From Mesorhizobium sp. LMG 17147 (GTDB lineage Bacteria > Pseudomonadota > Alphaproteobacteria > Rhizobiales > Rhizobiaceae), in assembly GCF_024297145.1 (NCBI RefSeq), contig NZ_JANCTC010000010.1:117399-181398 (forward strand): a stretch of DNA of 64,000 nucleotides, given 5' to 3'. The notes beneath the pieces are model-generated. The model saw only the letters and a list, made by a program, of their open reading frames with translations. It had not been told where the DNA came from and made no database searches. This document shows positions 26,135 to 34,719 of the stretch, in pieces. Made by a program: the position numbers and the translations under genes. Each line of letters starts with the position of its first letter. Positions within the stretch are counted from its first letter, which is position 1.

Positions 26135-26568
26135 CTACGCCGCCTGAACGATCTCGACCAGTTCAACGTCGAACACCAGATCCCGTCCCGCCAAAGGATG
26201 ATTGCCGTCGAGCTTGACGCTGGTGTCGTCCACGCCGACGACTGTTACCGGCATCGGGCGCCCCTCTGCGGTTCTGACCTGCAATCGAGTGCCGATATCG
26301 ACGTTGATGTTGTCTGGTACGCGGGCGCGGTCGACGGTCATCACCGCTTCGGGGCGGTGGGGCCGTAGGCGGCGTCGGCGGGAATGGTGACGGTGCTTTT
26401 CGCGCCCACCTCCATACCCTCGACATGGGTTTCGAGACCGGCGATCACTTGTCCTTCACCCAACGTGAATTGCAGCGGTTCGTTGCCGGAAGAATCGAAC
26501 TGAGTGCCGTCAGCCAGGCGGCCATTGTAATTGATGCGCACGGTGTCGCCATTCTTGGCCTGTGTCAT
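26135..26568 (-). pseudogene. FKBP-type peptidyl-prolyl isomerase (SlyD-like), frameshifted
   Basis: The first frame reads MTQAKNGDTVRINYNGRLAD, then GTQFDSSGNEPLQFTLGEGQ and VIAGLETHVEGMEVGAK, to AAYGPTAPKR and a stop near 26341. The rest of the domain is in the next frame, RPEAVMTVDRARVPDNINVD through GNHPLAGRDLVFDVELVEIV. Adding one C to the run in GGCCCCACC restores YGPHRPEAV, the normal SlyD-type sequence. The joined protein would be about 145 residues, a cytosolic folding helper. The start at 26568 follows AAAGGA. The indel is in a C run, so a sequencing error is a real option. Confidence 0.85.
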
Positions 26569-26803
26569 GATAGCCATCCTTTGAAAGTTTCGAGGGGCCG
26601 GCCAGAGCTCACGGTCCCGTCCTCGATCATCCACACACTCGGGTGCGCGGCGCGAAACGCTAAAACTAGGGACCTGGCTGCCGATGTAAACCCCGATTGG
26701 GCTACGCCGGCATGATCTGCCGGCGTTCGTCGCCTTCGGCAGGAGTGCGCCGGACTAGCGGGTCATGCCGGCTCAACCCATTCAGGCGGCGTGCAAATGG
26801 CGG

Positions 26804-27528
26804 CTAGATCAGGTGATGGCCGCCATCGATGCGGATTGTCTCGCCGGTCGTGAACTCGCTTTCCATGAGGTAGACATAGGCGGCGGCGACGTCCGCAGCG
26901 GTCGGAATTTTTCCCGACGGCAACCGGGCAGCCATGTCGGCAAAGAAGCTGGATTTGGCTTCTCCAACAATGTCCCACACGGGTGTGTCGACCCATCCGG
27001 GAGACACGACATTGACGCGCGTCGGGGCCAGTTCGAGCGCCAGGGCGCGCGCGAAGTAGCTGAATGAGCCGGCAATCGCGGAGACGACTGAGCCTCCCGG
27101 CACTGGCGGCTTGTCCTTGTTGATGCCCGAGGTGAAGGTCATGGAGCCACCGCCTTCAGGGTGCGCACAGCGTGCTTGGAGAGCATGACGGCCCCAATCA
27201 GCTTGTTGTCGACGAAGCCTCGCACAGCCTCCATGTCGGTACTGCCGATCGGATCGCCGGGCGGCAGTGTTCCGGCGGTCGATACCAGGTGGTCGAAGGG
27301 ACCGATCTCCTCGAACAGGCGAGCGACGTCCGCTTCGTCGGTCATATCGGCAACCAAGCTGGTCACGTGCCCCGCATTGAGCGTCCGTTCGGCCGCCTGC
27401 AGTTTCGCGGGCGACCGGCTGACGATCACGACCTTCGCTCCGCAATTGAGAGCAGCTTCCGCGACGCCGAGACCGATGCCGGAGCTGCCGCCGATGACGA
27501 TGACTTTCCTGTCCACGAGCGATGTCAT
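26804..27528 (-). pseudogene. Short-chain dehydrogenase/reductase, frameshifted
   Basis: The N-terminal part has the NAD(P)-binding motif VIVIGGSSGIGLGVAEAA and STAGTLPPG, and ends at RTLKAVAP plus a stop at 27139. The C-terminal part is in the next frame: GGSMTFTSGINKDKPPVPGG, FSYFARALALELAPTRVNVV and SPGWVDTP, to DGGHHLI. One extra G in AAGGCGGTGGC would restore KAGGSMTFTSG. The usual Tyr-x-x-x-Lys is not seen (SYFARALA at that place), so even when joined it may be an atypical SDR. It starts at 27528, 35 bp after the VOC gene, so the two likely form one operon. Confidence 0.85.
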
Positions 27529-27563
27529 GGGAGGTCTCCATTCGTTTGCGATTTCGGTGAGGG

Positions 27564-28049
27564 TCAAGCTTTGCCGTCGTAGGCGGCTTCGAGGTCGGCG
27601 ATGATGATCTTGCGCATCCCGTACATCGCCTGCCGGACGCGGTTGGCCTTTTCGCGATCCGGGTCGGCACTGAGCCGCGGCAGGATTTCCGGGATGACCT
27701 GCCAATAGACGCCGAACTTGTCGGTGAGCCAGCCGCAGGGTTGTTCCCTGCCGCCGCCGGCGGTGAGCGCCTCATAGTAGTAGTCGGTCTCGGCCTGGTC
27801 CCTGGTCTCGATGTAGAGTGAGAGCCGCTCGTTGAAAGGCGGCTGCGGCCCGGCATTGAGCGCTGTAAGGTGCAGACCCTCGAGCTCGAAATCGAAGGTG
27901 GCATGCGGGACCGTCTTGTTGGTTCCGGACACCCAGTCGGTGTATTCGAGCGTCTGGAGCGCTTTGCTGTTCTTGAAGACCGAGAGATAGAAATCGCGGG
28001 CCTCCTTGGCGTCGGTGTTGAACCAGAGGAATGGGTGGATGGTGGCCAT
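27564..28049 (-). CDS. VOC family protein (PhnB/3-demethylubiquinone-methyltransferase-like domain)
   Basis: A 161-residue protein starting ATIHPFLWFNTDAKEARDFY, with HATFDFELEGLHLTALNAGP, FNERLSLYIETRDQAETDYY and PCGWLTDKFGVYWQVIPEIL. This is the 3-dmu-9_3-mt type of VOC domain; despite the name these proteins are not shown methyltransferases. The end IIIADLEAAYDGKA is typical. It lies directly upstream of the SDR gene and resembles the VOC protein at 30.3 kb, with similar length and ending. Confidence 0.9.
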   Translation of the reverse strand: MATIHPFLWFNTDAKEARDFYLSVFKNSKALQTLEYTDWVSGTNKTVPHATFDFELEGLHLTALNAGPQPPFNERLSLYIETRDQAETDYYYEALTAGGGREQPCGWLTDKFGVYWQVIPEILPRLSADPDREKANRVRQAMYGMRKIIIADLEAAYDGKA

Positions 28050-28122
28050 GTCCGTTCTCCGTTAATTCCTTGCGACAGCGATCTTTGGCGAAGGGCCTGT
28101 CCGCTGTTGCTTTCATTCAGGC

Positions 28123-28308
28123 TTAGCGGTGATCCGACGGCCGATAGACCGAGCCGTCCCAGTCGCGGGCAAACCCGAGGTCTTCGAGCCGGCGGGTCGA
28201 GAAGCGTGCAATCTGGCGCTCGGTCCGGCGCCGGCTGCTCGATGCGAGGATGCGGCCGGCCATGCCTGTCAGGACGTCGACGATGGGTTCAACTCGTTTG
28301 GCATTCAT
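28123..28308 (-). CDS. DUF1127-like small protein
   Basis: A 61-residue basic protein: NAKRVEPIVDVLTGMAGRIL, then RRRTERQIARFSTRRLEDLG and FARDWDGSVYRPSDHR. The block TRRLEDLGF matches the L-x-D-I/L-G core of DUF1127. Start ATG 28308 follows GGGAGAG. These tiny proteins are often regulators or RNA-binding factors in Rhizobiales, but this copy is uncharacterised. Confidence 0.75.
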   Translation of the reverse strand: MNAKRVEPIVDVLTGMAGRILASSSRRRTERQIARFSTRRLEDLGFARDWDGSVYRPSDHR

Positions 28309-28477
28309 GGTGCTCTCCCAGAGTGGCGGCAGTTTTGGTTTCAGCAGTTGCCCCGCGACTTTCGTCAGCGAGACTATCAGTCACATCAAGTCGCCTTTTT
28401 AAGCGGCGATGAATGACTGAATACGCGAGCAAATATGCCGTCTTCTGGCCTGGACGACAAACGACTTATCGGCGACA

Positions 28478-28500
28478 ATGTGTGAGCATCGCTCACACAT
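28478..28500. promoter_or_regulatory. Perfect dyad just upstream of a LysR gene
   Basis: ATGTGTGAGC-ATC-GCTCACACAT is a 10-bp perfect inverted repeat with a 3-base spacer, ending 12 bases before the LysR start. It may be a self-regulation operator, and if transcribed it would fold into a hairpin over the translation start. It resembles TGTGA/TCACA half-sites of CRP-type proteins but with a spacer of seven, not six. Confidence 0.65.
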
Positions 28501-28512
28501 AGGTATCGATCC

Positions 28513-29406
28513 ATGCCCCGGAAGCTGCCTCCCCTCACCACCTTGCCGAGCTTCGAAGCGGCGGCGCGCCTGTTGAGTTTCTCCAAGGCGGCAGAGGAAC
28601 TTCATGTCACCCACGGCGCGATCAGCCGGGCGATCAAGAACCTTGAGGATCAGCTCGGTGTGCAGTTGTTCGAGCGCGGTACGCGTTCGGTGAGCCTGAC
28701 CGCCGTCGGCGAGCCCTATGCGCGGGCGGTGCGCGAGGTGCTCGACCAGTTGGCCGCCGCCACTGCTGCGGCAACGGCCCGCTATTCGAGCTCGACACTG
28801 AACGTAAGCACCTCCGATGGCTTCGCGGGGAGATGGCTGGTGCCACGCCTCTACCGCTTTCACCGTGCGCATGGCGACATCGATGTGCGGGTTTCGACGA
28901 GCGGGAAGCTGACCAACTTCCTCGGCGACGGCATCGATGTCGCCGTCCGTTATGGCAGCGGAAACTATCCGGGGCTCACGTCGGAGTTCCTCACCGGCGA
29001 GGAGGTGTTTCCAGTGTGCAGCCCAAAGCTTCTTGAGGGTGCGCATCCGCTCCGCACGCCTCAGGACCTCAGACACCACACGCTGATCCGTGACAGCTTT
29101 CCGATCGATTGGGCGACCTGGCTGGCGAGCGCCGGGGCCGAGGGCGTGGACCCGCAGAGCGGGATTACCTTCGACTCTGCCACCTTTGCCATGGAGTCGG
29201 CCGCACAGGGCGAGGGGGTGGTGCTGGGTCGGACCATGCTGGTTGCGGCCGACCTCGCCGCCGGGCGGCTTGTCCGCCCCTTCGGCCACGCCCTGAAATC
29301 CCCTTCCAGCTTCTATCTCGTCTACCCGCCGGAGGCGATCCGTCAGCGCAAGGTCAAGGCTTTCAGGGATTGGCTGCTTTCAGAAGTCACGCCGCAAACG
29401 GACTGA
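28513..29406 (+). CDS. LysR family regulator, GcvA-like
   Basis: A 297-residue protein. The N-terminal helix-turn-helix is FEAAARLLSFSKAAEELHVT then HGAISRAIKNLEDQLGVQLF (about 14-53). The co-inducer domain (about 92-290) has VSTSDGFAGRWLVPRLYRFH and EFLTGEEVFPVCSPKLLEG, which group it with GcvA/AmpR-like LysR proteins. The target is unknown; the neighbours are a DUF1127 gene (divergent) and a methyltransferase (convergent). A perfect dyad overlaps its 5' end. Confidence 0.93.
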   Translation: MPRKLPPLTTLPSFEAAARLLSFSKAAEELHVTHGAISRAIKNLEDQLGVQLFERGTRSVSLTAVGEPYARAVREVLDQLAAATAAATARYSSSTLNVSTSDGFAGRWLVPRLYRFHRAHGDIDVRVSTSGKLTNFLGDGIDVAVRYGSGNYPGLTSEFLTGEEVFPVCSPKLLEGAHPLRTPQDLRHHTLIRDSFPIDWATWLASAGAEGVDPQSGITFDSATFAMESAAQGEGVVLGRTMLVAADLAAGRLVRPFGHALKSPSSFYLVYPPEAIRQRKVKAFRDWLLSEVTPQTD

Positions 29407-29439
29407 CGGGAAGGCCGAGAGAACAGGATCGTCGACGGG

Positions 29440-30234
29440 TCAATCGCCCGGTGACTGTCGGCTCGCCCGAACTGCGGTGATGATCCAGGCGCGCGAGTCG
29501 AAAAGCACACCGTCCGCGGTCAAGTGCGCGTCGAGCAGATCGCGCAACCGCCGCAGCGCCGCGTCGACATCCACATCCGCGCGGGCGAGCGGATCCTTGA
29601 CCAGTTGCAGGCCAAGCAAAGCGTCATAGGCCGCATCGACGTCCTGGCCGTAGAAGACCGGCTCACGCACTTCGGCAAAGTCGACCGAAACAAAACCGGA
29701 TGCACGCAAGATCTCCGCGGTGATGGCGGGGTCGCCAAGCGAAAATGGGGTGGCGGCGCCCGCCGATATGGCGGTCCCCGGCGCAATTGCCCGCTGAATG
29801 GCAGTCGCCCACTCATTACGGTCCTGGCCCTGCCATACCATCCACACAAGACGTGCTCCTGGTCGCATCGCCCGGCCGATATTGGCGAACGCCGCCGCCG
29901 GATCGGCAAAGAACATCACGCCAAAGCGACTGATGCACAGATCGAAGCCGGCAGGCGGAAATACCAGCAATTGCGCATCGCCGCGCTCAAAGGCGACGTT
30001 TCGCAATCCTTCTTCGGCGCTACGGCTCCGGGCGATCTCGAGCATCTGCGCCGATACGTCCACGCCGAGCACGCTGCCTTCCACCGCGACACGGGCGGCA
30101 TCACGAGAGGATTGTCCCGAACCGCATCCGATATCGAGCACGCGATCGCGCGTTCCCACCTTGACCGCAGCCCTGAAGACCTCGTTGTGCCGTCGCAGTT
30201 CGGCGTCGTAAAACTCAGCGCAGTTCAACACCAT
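29440..30234 (-). CDS. SAM-dependent class I methyltransferase
   Basis: A 264-residue protein. Motif I is VLDIGCGSGQ (32-41), followed by VLGVDVSAQMLEIARSRS (motif post I), FERGDAQLL (motif II region) and FDLCISRFGVMFFADPAAAF. The C-terminal half, LRASGFVSVDFAEVREPVFY, is that of small-molecule methyltransferases of the UbiE/Methyltransf_11/25 type. The substrate is unknown. It is convergent with the LysR gene 33 bp away. Confidence 0.88.
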   Translation of the reverse strand: MVLNCAEFYDAELRRHNEVFRAAVKVGTRDRVLDIGCGSGQSSRDAARVAVEGSVLGVDVSAQMLEIARSRSAEEGLRNVAFERGDAQLLVFPPAGFDLCISRFGVMFFADPAAAFANIGRAMRPGARLVWMVWQGQDRNEWATAIQRAIAPGTAISAGAATPFSLGDPAITAEILRASGFVSVDFAEVREPVFYGQDVDAAYDALLGLQLVKDPLARADVDVDAALRRLRDLLDAHLTADGVLFDSRAWIITAVRASRQSPGD

Positions 30235-30315
30235 CGCACGCCTGTCTGGAGGTGGGCCGGCAGCATTTCCGGCCGCTCTGCCCTGATCTTTTCGCGTCGG
30301 GCTGACCCCGAACTG

Positions 30316-30795
30316 TCAGCCGCGCCGCGCCGCCTCGATCGCTGCAACGTCGATCTTTTTCATCTCCATCATCGCTTCGAATGCGCGCTTTGCTTCATCG
30401 CCGCCGGCGGCCATCGCTTCGGTCAGCACGCGCGGCGTGATTTGCCAGGAGATGCCCCATTTGTCCTTGCACCAGCCGCACGCACTTTCCTGGCCGCCAT
30501 TGTCGACGATGGCGTTCCAATAGCGGTCGGTCTCCTGCTGATCGTCGGTGGCGATCTGGAAGGAGAAGGCTTCGTTGTGTTTGAACGCGGGCCCGCCATT
30601 GAGGCCGAGACAGGGGATGCCGGCGACCGTGAACTCGACCGTCAGCACGTCGCCCGCCTTGCCGGACGGGTAGTCGCTGGGAGCGCGGTGGACGGATTTC
30701 ACCGAGCTGTCAGGAAAAGTCTCGGAATAGAAGCGGGCCGCAGCCTCGGCGTCCTTGTCGTACCAAAGGCAGATCGTGTTCTTGGCGATTGTCAT
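30316..30795 (-). CDS. VOC family protein (PhnB-like)
   Basis: A 159-residue protein starting MTIAKNTICLWYDKDAEAAA with SETFPDSSVKSV, VEFTVAGIPCLGLNGGPAFK, EAFSFQIATDDQQETDRYWN and CGWCKDKWGISWQITPRVLT, the 3-dmu-9_3-mt type VOC domain. The ending MMEMKKIDVAAIEAARRG is common in rhizobial homologues. Start at 30795 after AAAGGGA. Its exact role is unknown; it is a paralogue of the gene at 27.6 kb. Confidence 0.9.
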   Translation of the reverse strand: MTIAKNTICLWYDKDAEAAARFYSETFPDSSVKSVHRAPSDYPSGKAGDVLTVEFTVAGIPCLGLNGGPAFKHNEAFSFQIATDDQQETDRYWNAIVDNGGQESACGWCKDKWGISWQITPRVLTEAMAAGGDEAKRAFEAMMEMKKIDVAAIEAARRG

Positions 30796-31048
30796 TGCTG
30801 GTCCCTTTGCTTTCGAAATCAATCTGGGCTTTTGAAAATCAACCCGGGTTTTTCACAGCTGGCCTCGGCGTTGCACCGGGCATGGAAATGCGCTCGAGCC
30901 ATCGATGTTCCGACAGCAGCTGCCCGGAACCAAGGTACCACGGCTGGTGCTTTCAGGACCAGATGCGGGCAGTGACTCGAACCGGAGATCCGCCTGGTCC
31001 GACCGGCGGCCTCACTTTTTGGGTAGGGCCGCGCCGCTTTGCTCAAGG

Positions 31049-33031
31049 TCACGCTGGCTTTCCGTTGGCGCGCCGTTGCCTCAGAAGGCGCATGAGCAAG
31101 TTCCGTCTGTCCTTGCGCGGGACGAGTTCGATATCGCTGACGAGTTTTGCGCCGCCCTTGTGCCGCTCCAATGTGATCTTGCGGCTATGGAAAGCTTCCA
31201 GCTCGGCGCGATGCGCTACGCTTATGATGGTGACCTTCGGCAATTCGCGAATGATCATCTGCATCATGTTGTCCTGGCTCTTCTCATCGAGTGCCGACGT
31301 TGCCTCGTCCAGCACGATGATATCGGGGCGGTGCAGCAGAAGACGCGCGAAGGCGAGGCGCTGCTTTTCGCCACCCGACAAGGTCTGGTCCCATGGGGCG
31401 TCCTCCTCAATCCTGTCGTTGAGGTAGTCGAGTCCCACCTTGTCGAGCGCAGCCTTGATCTTATCCAGCGTCCAGCTGTCGGCGGCGCCTGGATAGGCGA
31501 CAGCGCGGCGAAGGGTCCCGGTCGGGATGTAAGGCCGTTGCGGCAACATGAACAACCGTCTGTCGGCGCGGATGTTGACGCTGCCGCTACCCCATGGCCA
31601 CAGACCCGCGATGGCCCGCACCAGTGTACTCTTGCCCGAGCCGGATTCGCCGGCGACTAGCACCCGTTCGCCTGGTTCGATCACGACCTCGGTTTCCTTG
31701 ACCACGGCGGTGCCGTCGTCGAGCGACACGGAGAGATTGTTCAGGCTGAGCATCGCATCGCTGCCGGTCTCGCCGCGCTTTATGCGCCCCAGCGTGTTGC
31801 TCTGTTCCGCCCGCTCGAGCCCGTCGAGCGACATTATCAGCGAGGCGATGCGCCGTGCAGAGGCATTCCAATCGGCGAGACGGGGATAGTTGTCGACCAG
31901 CCACCCGAACGCGCCCTGCACGATGGCAAAGGCCGAGGCAGCCTGCATGACCTGCCCAAGTGTCATGCTGCCTTCGAGGAACTTTGGAGCGCAAAGCAAG
32001 ACCGGCACGACAGGCGCAAACAGGCTCGACCCTTGGGACACCAATGCCGTGCGCATGTGCTGGCCTGCAAGGAGCGCCCATTGCCTGAGCACATGGGCGA
32101 ATGTCTTGTCCATGCCGCTGCGCTCCTCCTCCTCGCCGCCGAGCAATGCGATACTCTCGCCGTTTTCCCGCACGCGCGTTAGCGAGTAGCGGAACTCGGC
32201 TTCCGCCTGATTTTTTTCCCCGGAGAGGTGGACGAAATGGCGGCCGATGACCGCCATCGAGGTGGACGTGATCGCGGCATAGAGCACTGCGGTGATGACC
32301 AGGAAGCCGGGAATGGTGACGGTCGAACCTGCAATCGTCAGGGTCAGGGCGCCGCCGATCGTCCACAGCACCACGATGAAGGTCGAGGCCGACAGAAATG
32401 CGACGATGACACCGGCAATGAAATCGACCGGCGATTCGGTGGCAATCCGCAAATCCTCGGCGATGCGGGCTTCGGGGTTGCTGTGGTCGCCGCCGACGAG
32501 GTTCAGCTGATAGTAGCGGCCGCTTGCCAGCCAACGCGCGATGACCGCGGTGGTGAGCCAGGAACGCCAGCGGCGCTGTATCTTCATGCGAAAGAAGACT
32601 TGTGCCACCACAAGGCTGGCGCTTCCGAGCACGAGTGGCAGGAATACGGCGCTCAGCCAATATACGGTGTGGGCATTGCGTTGCTCAATGGCGTCGAAAA
32701 TTGCGCGATTCCAGACATTGATCCCATACTGGAAGCCGACATTGGCGACGATCAGGACCAACAGCCCGATCGTCAACGGCCAGGCGACCCTGTCGCCACT
32801 GCCGCTCCAGTAACCGCGGGCGCTGATCCAGAAGCGCTTAAGCAGATATCTCTTGCGCGCCCGCTCGGCCTCTTCAGGTGTCAGCTTAGGATCGGGTTCG
32901 GTGACATCCGGCGGCGGCGCGGGCTTGCCGACGACCTCGGACGCGACATCAACAGTCGTCTGGCGCGACTTCTCGGCATCGCGCGATTGGGCGCCATCAA
33001 CCGATTTCAGCTTGAATTTAGCTTGGGGCAT
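31049..33031 (-). CDS. ABC exporter, fused membrane and ATPase domains (SbmA/BacA-like, YddA type)
   Basis: A 660-residue half-transporter. After a charged N-terminus (1-75), it has the ABC_membrane_2 (SbmA/BacA-like) domain with helices near 83-105 and 123-150 and the motif SGEKNQAEAEFRYSLTRVRE, which is diagnostic of this group. The ATPase has Walker A GESGSGKST (about 456-464), signature LSGGEKQR (about 549-556) and Walker B IIVLDEATSALDE. BacA relatives import peptides or modify very-long-chain lipids and matter for symbiosis or infection; ATPase-fused versions such as YddA are less known. Substrate not inferable. Confidence 0.92.
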   Translation of the reverse strand: MPQAKFKLKSVDGAQSRDAEKSRQTTVDVASEVVGKPAPPPDVTEPDPKLTPEEAERARKRYLLKRFWISARGYWSGSGDRVAWPLTIGLLVLIVANVGFQYGINVWNRAIFDAIEQRNAHTVYWLSAVFLPLVLGSASLVVAQVFFRMKIQRRWRSWLTTAVIARWLASGRYYQLNLVGGDHSNPEARIAEDLRIATESPVDFIAGVIVAFLSASTFIVVLWTIGGALTLTIAGSTVTIPGFLVITAVLYAAITSTSMAVIGRHFVHLSGEKNQAEAEFRYSLTRVRENGESIALLGGEEEERSGMDKTFAHVLRQWALLAGQHMRTALVSQGSSLFAPVVPVLLCAPKFLEGSMTLGQVMQAASAFAIVQGAFGWLVDNYPRLADWNASARRIASLIMSLDGLERAEQSNTLGRIKRGETGSDAMLSLNNLSVSLDDGTAVVKETEVVIEPGERVLVAGESGSGKSTLVRAIAGLWPWGSGSVNIRADRRLFMLPQRPYIPTGTLRRAVAYPGAADSWTLDKIKAALDKVGLDYLNDRIEEDAPWDQTLSGGEKQRLAFARLLLHRPDIIVLDEATSALDEKSQDNMMQMIIRELPKVTIISVAHRAELEAFHSRKITLERHKGGAKLVSDIELVPRKDRRNLLMRLLRQRRANGKPA

Positions 33032-33342
33032 CCGGCGATAACGGCTTAAAAATCAGAAGGTTTCACAGCGTCCGCTCGAGACGCCGGCTGCAAACAGCAC
33101 CAGGGCTTCTCCAGTGTTCCAGTGCTCGTAACACCCTATGGTCGTTCTCGAACATGACGGCCTGTGATCTGGTGCGGGACAGCTAACCGAACCCACAAGA
33201 TGGAGATGTGTTCTGTTGTGTTTCGGCACCAGCGGAAAGTGAATGGTGTCGGGCCCGTCCGAGCTTGATAAAGTCAGCAGTGCATCGGCGTCGGAACAAG
33301 GGTGCGATTTTGCCGTTGAGCGAGAAACTGGAAGCGACCCGC
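33032..33342. other. Divergent intergenic region
   Basis: About 310 bp between the ABC exporter and a small gene on the other strand. It must contain the exporter promoter. I see no gene, strong hairpin or repeat. Confidence 0.4.
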
Positions 33343-33633
33343 ATGTCCGAATTGCCGATTGAGGAGATCGAAGGGCGGCTGAACGCCCAGCGCGAGACTT
33401 TGGCGCTGGTCGTCGCGCTGCTTGCCAGCAAGGATACGGCGCCCGAGCGAATATGGGCCGAACTGGAGGACCGTTTTCAGTTTCAGAACAGTCAGGAGGA
33501 CCCCGGCGTCCTGCCAAGCCGCGCATTCGCCATCGAGGCTGCGAAGATGCGGGAGTTCAAGCTGATCGCCGAAGAGGCGCGGGCGCGCAACGCGGAATGG
33601 AACGGCAGGGACAAGCCACAGGGCGCCAGCTGA
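33343..33633 (+). CDS. Small coiled-coil-like protein of unknown function
   Basis: A 96-residue acidic, helix-rich protein: MSELPIEEIEGRLNAQRETL, ALVVALLASKDTAPERIWAE, then AFAIEAAKMREFKLIAEEAR. It has no membrane segment or signal. The start at 33343 has GGAAG upstream; longer in-frame readings (to 33208) look non-coding. I do not recognise the family beyond a resemblance to short rhizobial hypothetical proteins. Confidence 0.6.
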   Translation: MSELPIEEIEGRLNAQRETLALVVALLASKDTAPERIWAELEDRFQFQNSQEDPGVLPSRAFAIEAAKMREFKLIAEEARARNAEWNGRDKPQGAS

Positions 33634-33683
33634 CACCCCGGCGAGTGCTTGCAGGACCGGCTATTTTGCCGTGACCGAGCATG

Positions 33684-33989
33684 TCAGCTTTGCTGCAAAA
33701 ATGTACGCGCCAACTCCTCCCATTCCTCGTCAAGCGTTGAGGTAGGCGGCGTGGCATTGCTGCGGCGATACCAATATTCCGCATTCGACTGGTCGCCTTC
33801 CTTGCGGTGGAGATAGGCATGTACGTGCATGCCGGCCGTATCGTCGCGCTGCTGCGCGCATTCGTGCGCCTTAGCCCAATCGCCCTTTGCATCCCACCAC
33901 AGCGCCTGCAGGGCAGGACTCAAGCCGGCTGGCGGCTGTGGTTCGGCAATCGAATCCCTGAAGGCTTGCAGATCCATTTTGTTCACCAT
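33684..33989 (-). CDS. Small conserved-looking hypothetical protein
   Basis: A 101-residue protein: FRDSIAEPQPPAGLSPALQA, LWWDAKGDWAKAHECAQQRD and AGMHVHAYLHRKEGDQSNAE, then YWYRRS. The pattern WDAKGDW...AH...YLHR.EGD..NA.YWYRR resembles a short TPR/SEL1-like helical hairpin seen in many proteobacterial proteins of unknown function. It may start at 33989 or at the second Met (33977); neither has a strong ribosome-binding site. Confidence 0.75.
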   Translation of the reverse strand: MVNKMDLQAFRDSIAEPQPPAGLSPALQALWWDAKGDWAKAHECAQQRDDTAGMHVHAYLHRKEGDQSNAEYWYRRSNATPPTSTLDEEWEELARTFLQQS

Positions 33990-34194
33990 AGCGACGGTAC
34001 AGGGCGTCTATAATAACCACGCCGGCGGCCGACCGATAGCGTGCATCGGGCGGGATGACTGACATAGATATCAGGACTGCCGAGAGCGGAGGTCCGATAA
34101 CCGCACTGCCAGACGCTTGATTCGATGACGTGTATGAAATAGTGCGCGCCACGAAACCATGATGCCTGAGACAGCGAGGATAAGTAGCGAGCCG

Positions 34195-34602
34195 ATGACA
34201 GCCTCCGACAACCCACGCCAATTCTACCACGGCACCCGGGCCGACCTTAAACCGGGAGACCTGATCGAAGCCGGCTACAGCTCCAATTACGGCGCGCGAA
34301 AGCAGGCAGCCTGGGTCTATCTGACCGGCACTCTGGATGCGGCTATCTGGGGTGCAGAACTGGCCGCCGGTGACGGACGCGAAAGGATCTACATCGTGGA
34401 ACCAACCGGCCCGATCACCGACGACCCCAACCTTACGGACAAGAAATTTCCCGGCAATCCGACGCAGTCCTATCGCTCCCGCCAGCCGCTCAGGATCACG
34501 AGCGAGGTCACAGAGTGGCAGGGCCACTCGCCCGAGCGGCTGAAAGAGATGAAGGACCATATCGAACGGCTGAAGGCGCAAGGCATCGAGGCGATCGATT
34601 GA
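34195..34602 (+). CDS. arr: NAD+-rifampin ADP-ribosyltransferase (Arr)
   Basis: A 135-residue protein that inactivates rifamycins by ADP-ribosylation. It has the Arr hallmarks: FYHGTRADLKPGDLI, VYLTGTLDAAIWGAELAAGD, IYIVEPTGPITDDPNLTDKK and FPGNPTQSYRSRQPLRI, close to the mycobacterial enzyme of about 142 residues. The catalytic-site His and Tyr in YHGT and the Asp of TDDPN are present. The gene is alone and not next to any mobile element, like intrinsic arr genes in other soil bacteria. Start: ATG 34195, with 34159 an alternative adding 12 residues. Confidence 0.93.
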   Translation: MTASDNPRQFYHGTRADLKPGDLIEAGYSSNYGARKQAAWVYLTGTLDAAIWGAELAAGDGRERIYIVEPTGPITDDPNLTDKKFPGNPTQSYRSRQPLRITSEVTEWQGHSPERLKEMKDHIERLKAQGIEAID

Positions 34603-34719
34603 TCGCTAAATAGGCATATGTCCTGCAATTGCCGGGCCTGGCTCTGACCTACGGTCGGTGGCAGTCGCCGCGAAATACGGTTCAACGTCCACAACAGGTC
34701 AGACCGACCGCGTCGCTCG

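Noticed and set aside
28478..28500. CRP-type binding site
   Set aside because: Half-sites TGTGA/TCACA are seven bases apart rather than six; described as a dyad only.
29524..30975. Plus-strand open frame (483 codons) opposite the methyltransferase and VOC genes
   Set aside because: Covers two well-supported minus-strand genes and has no domain.
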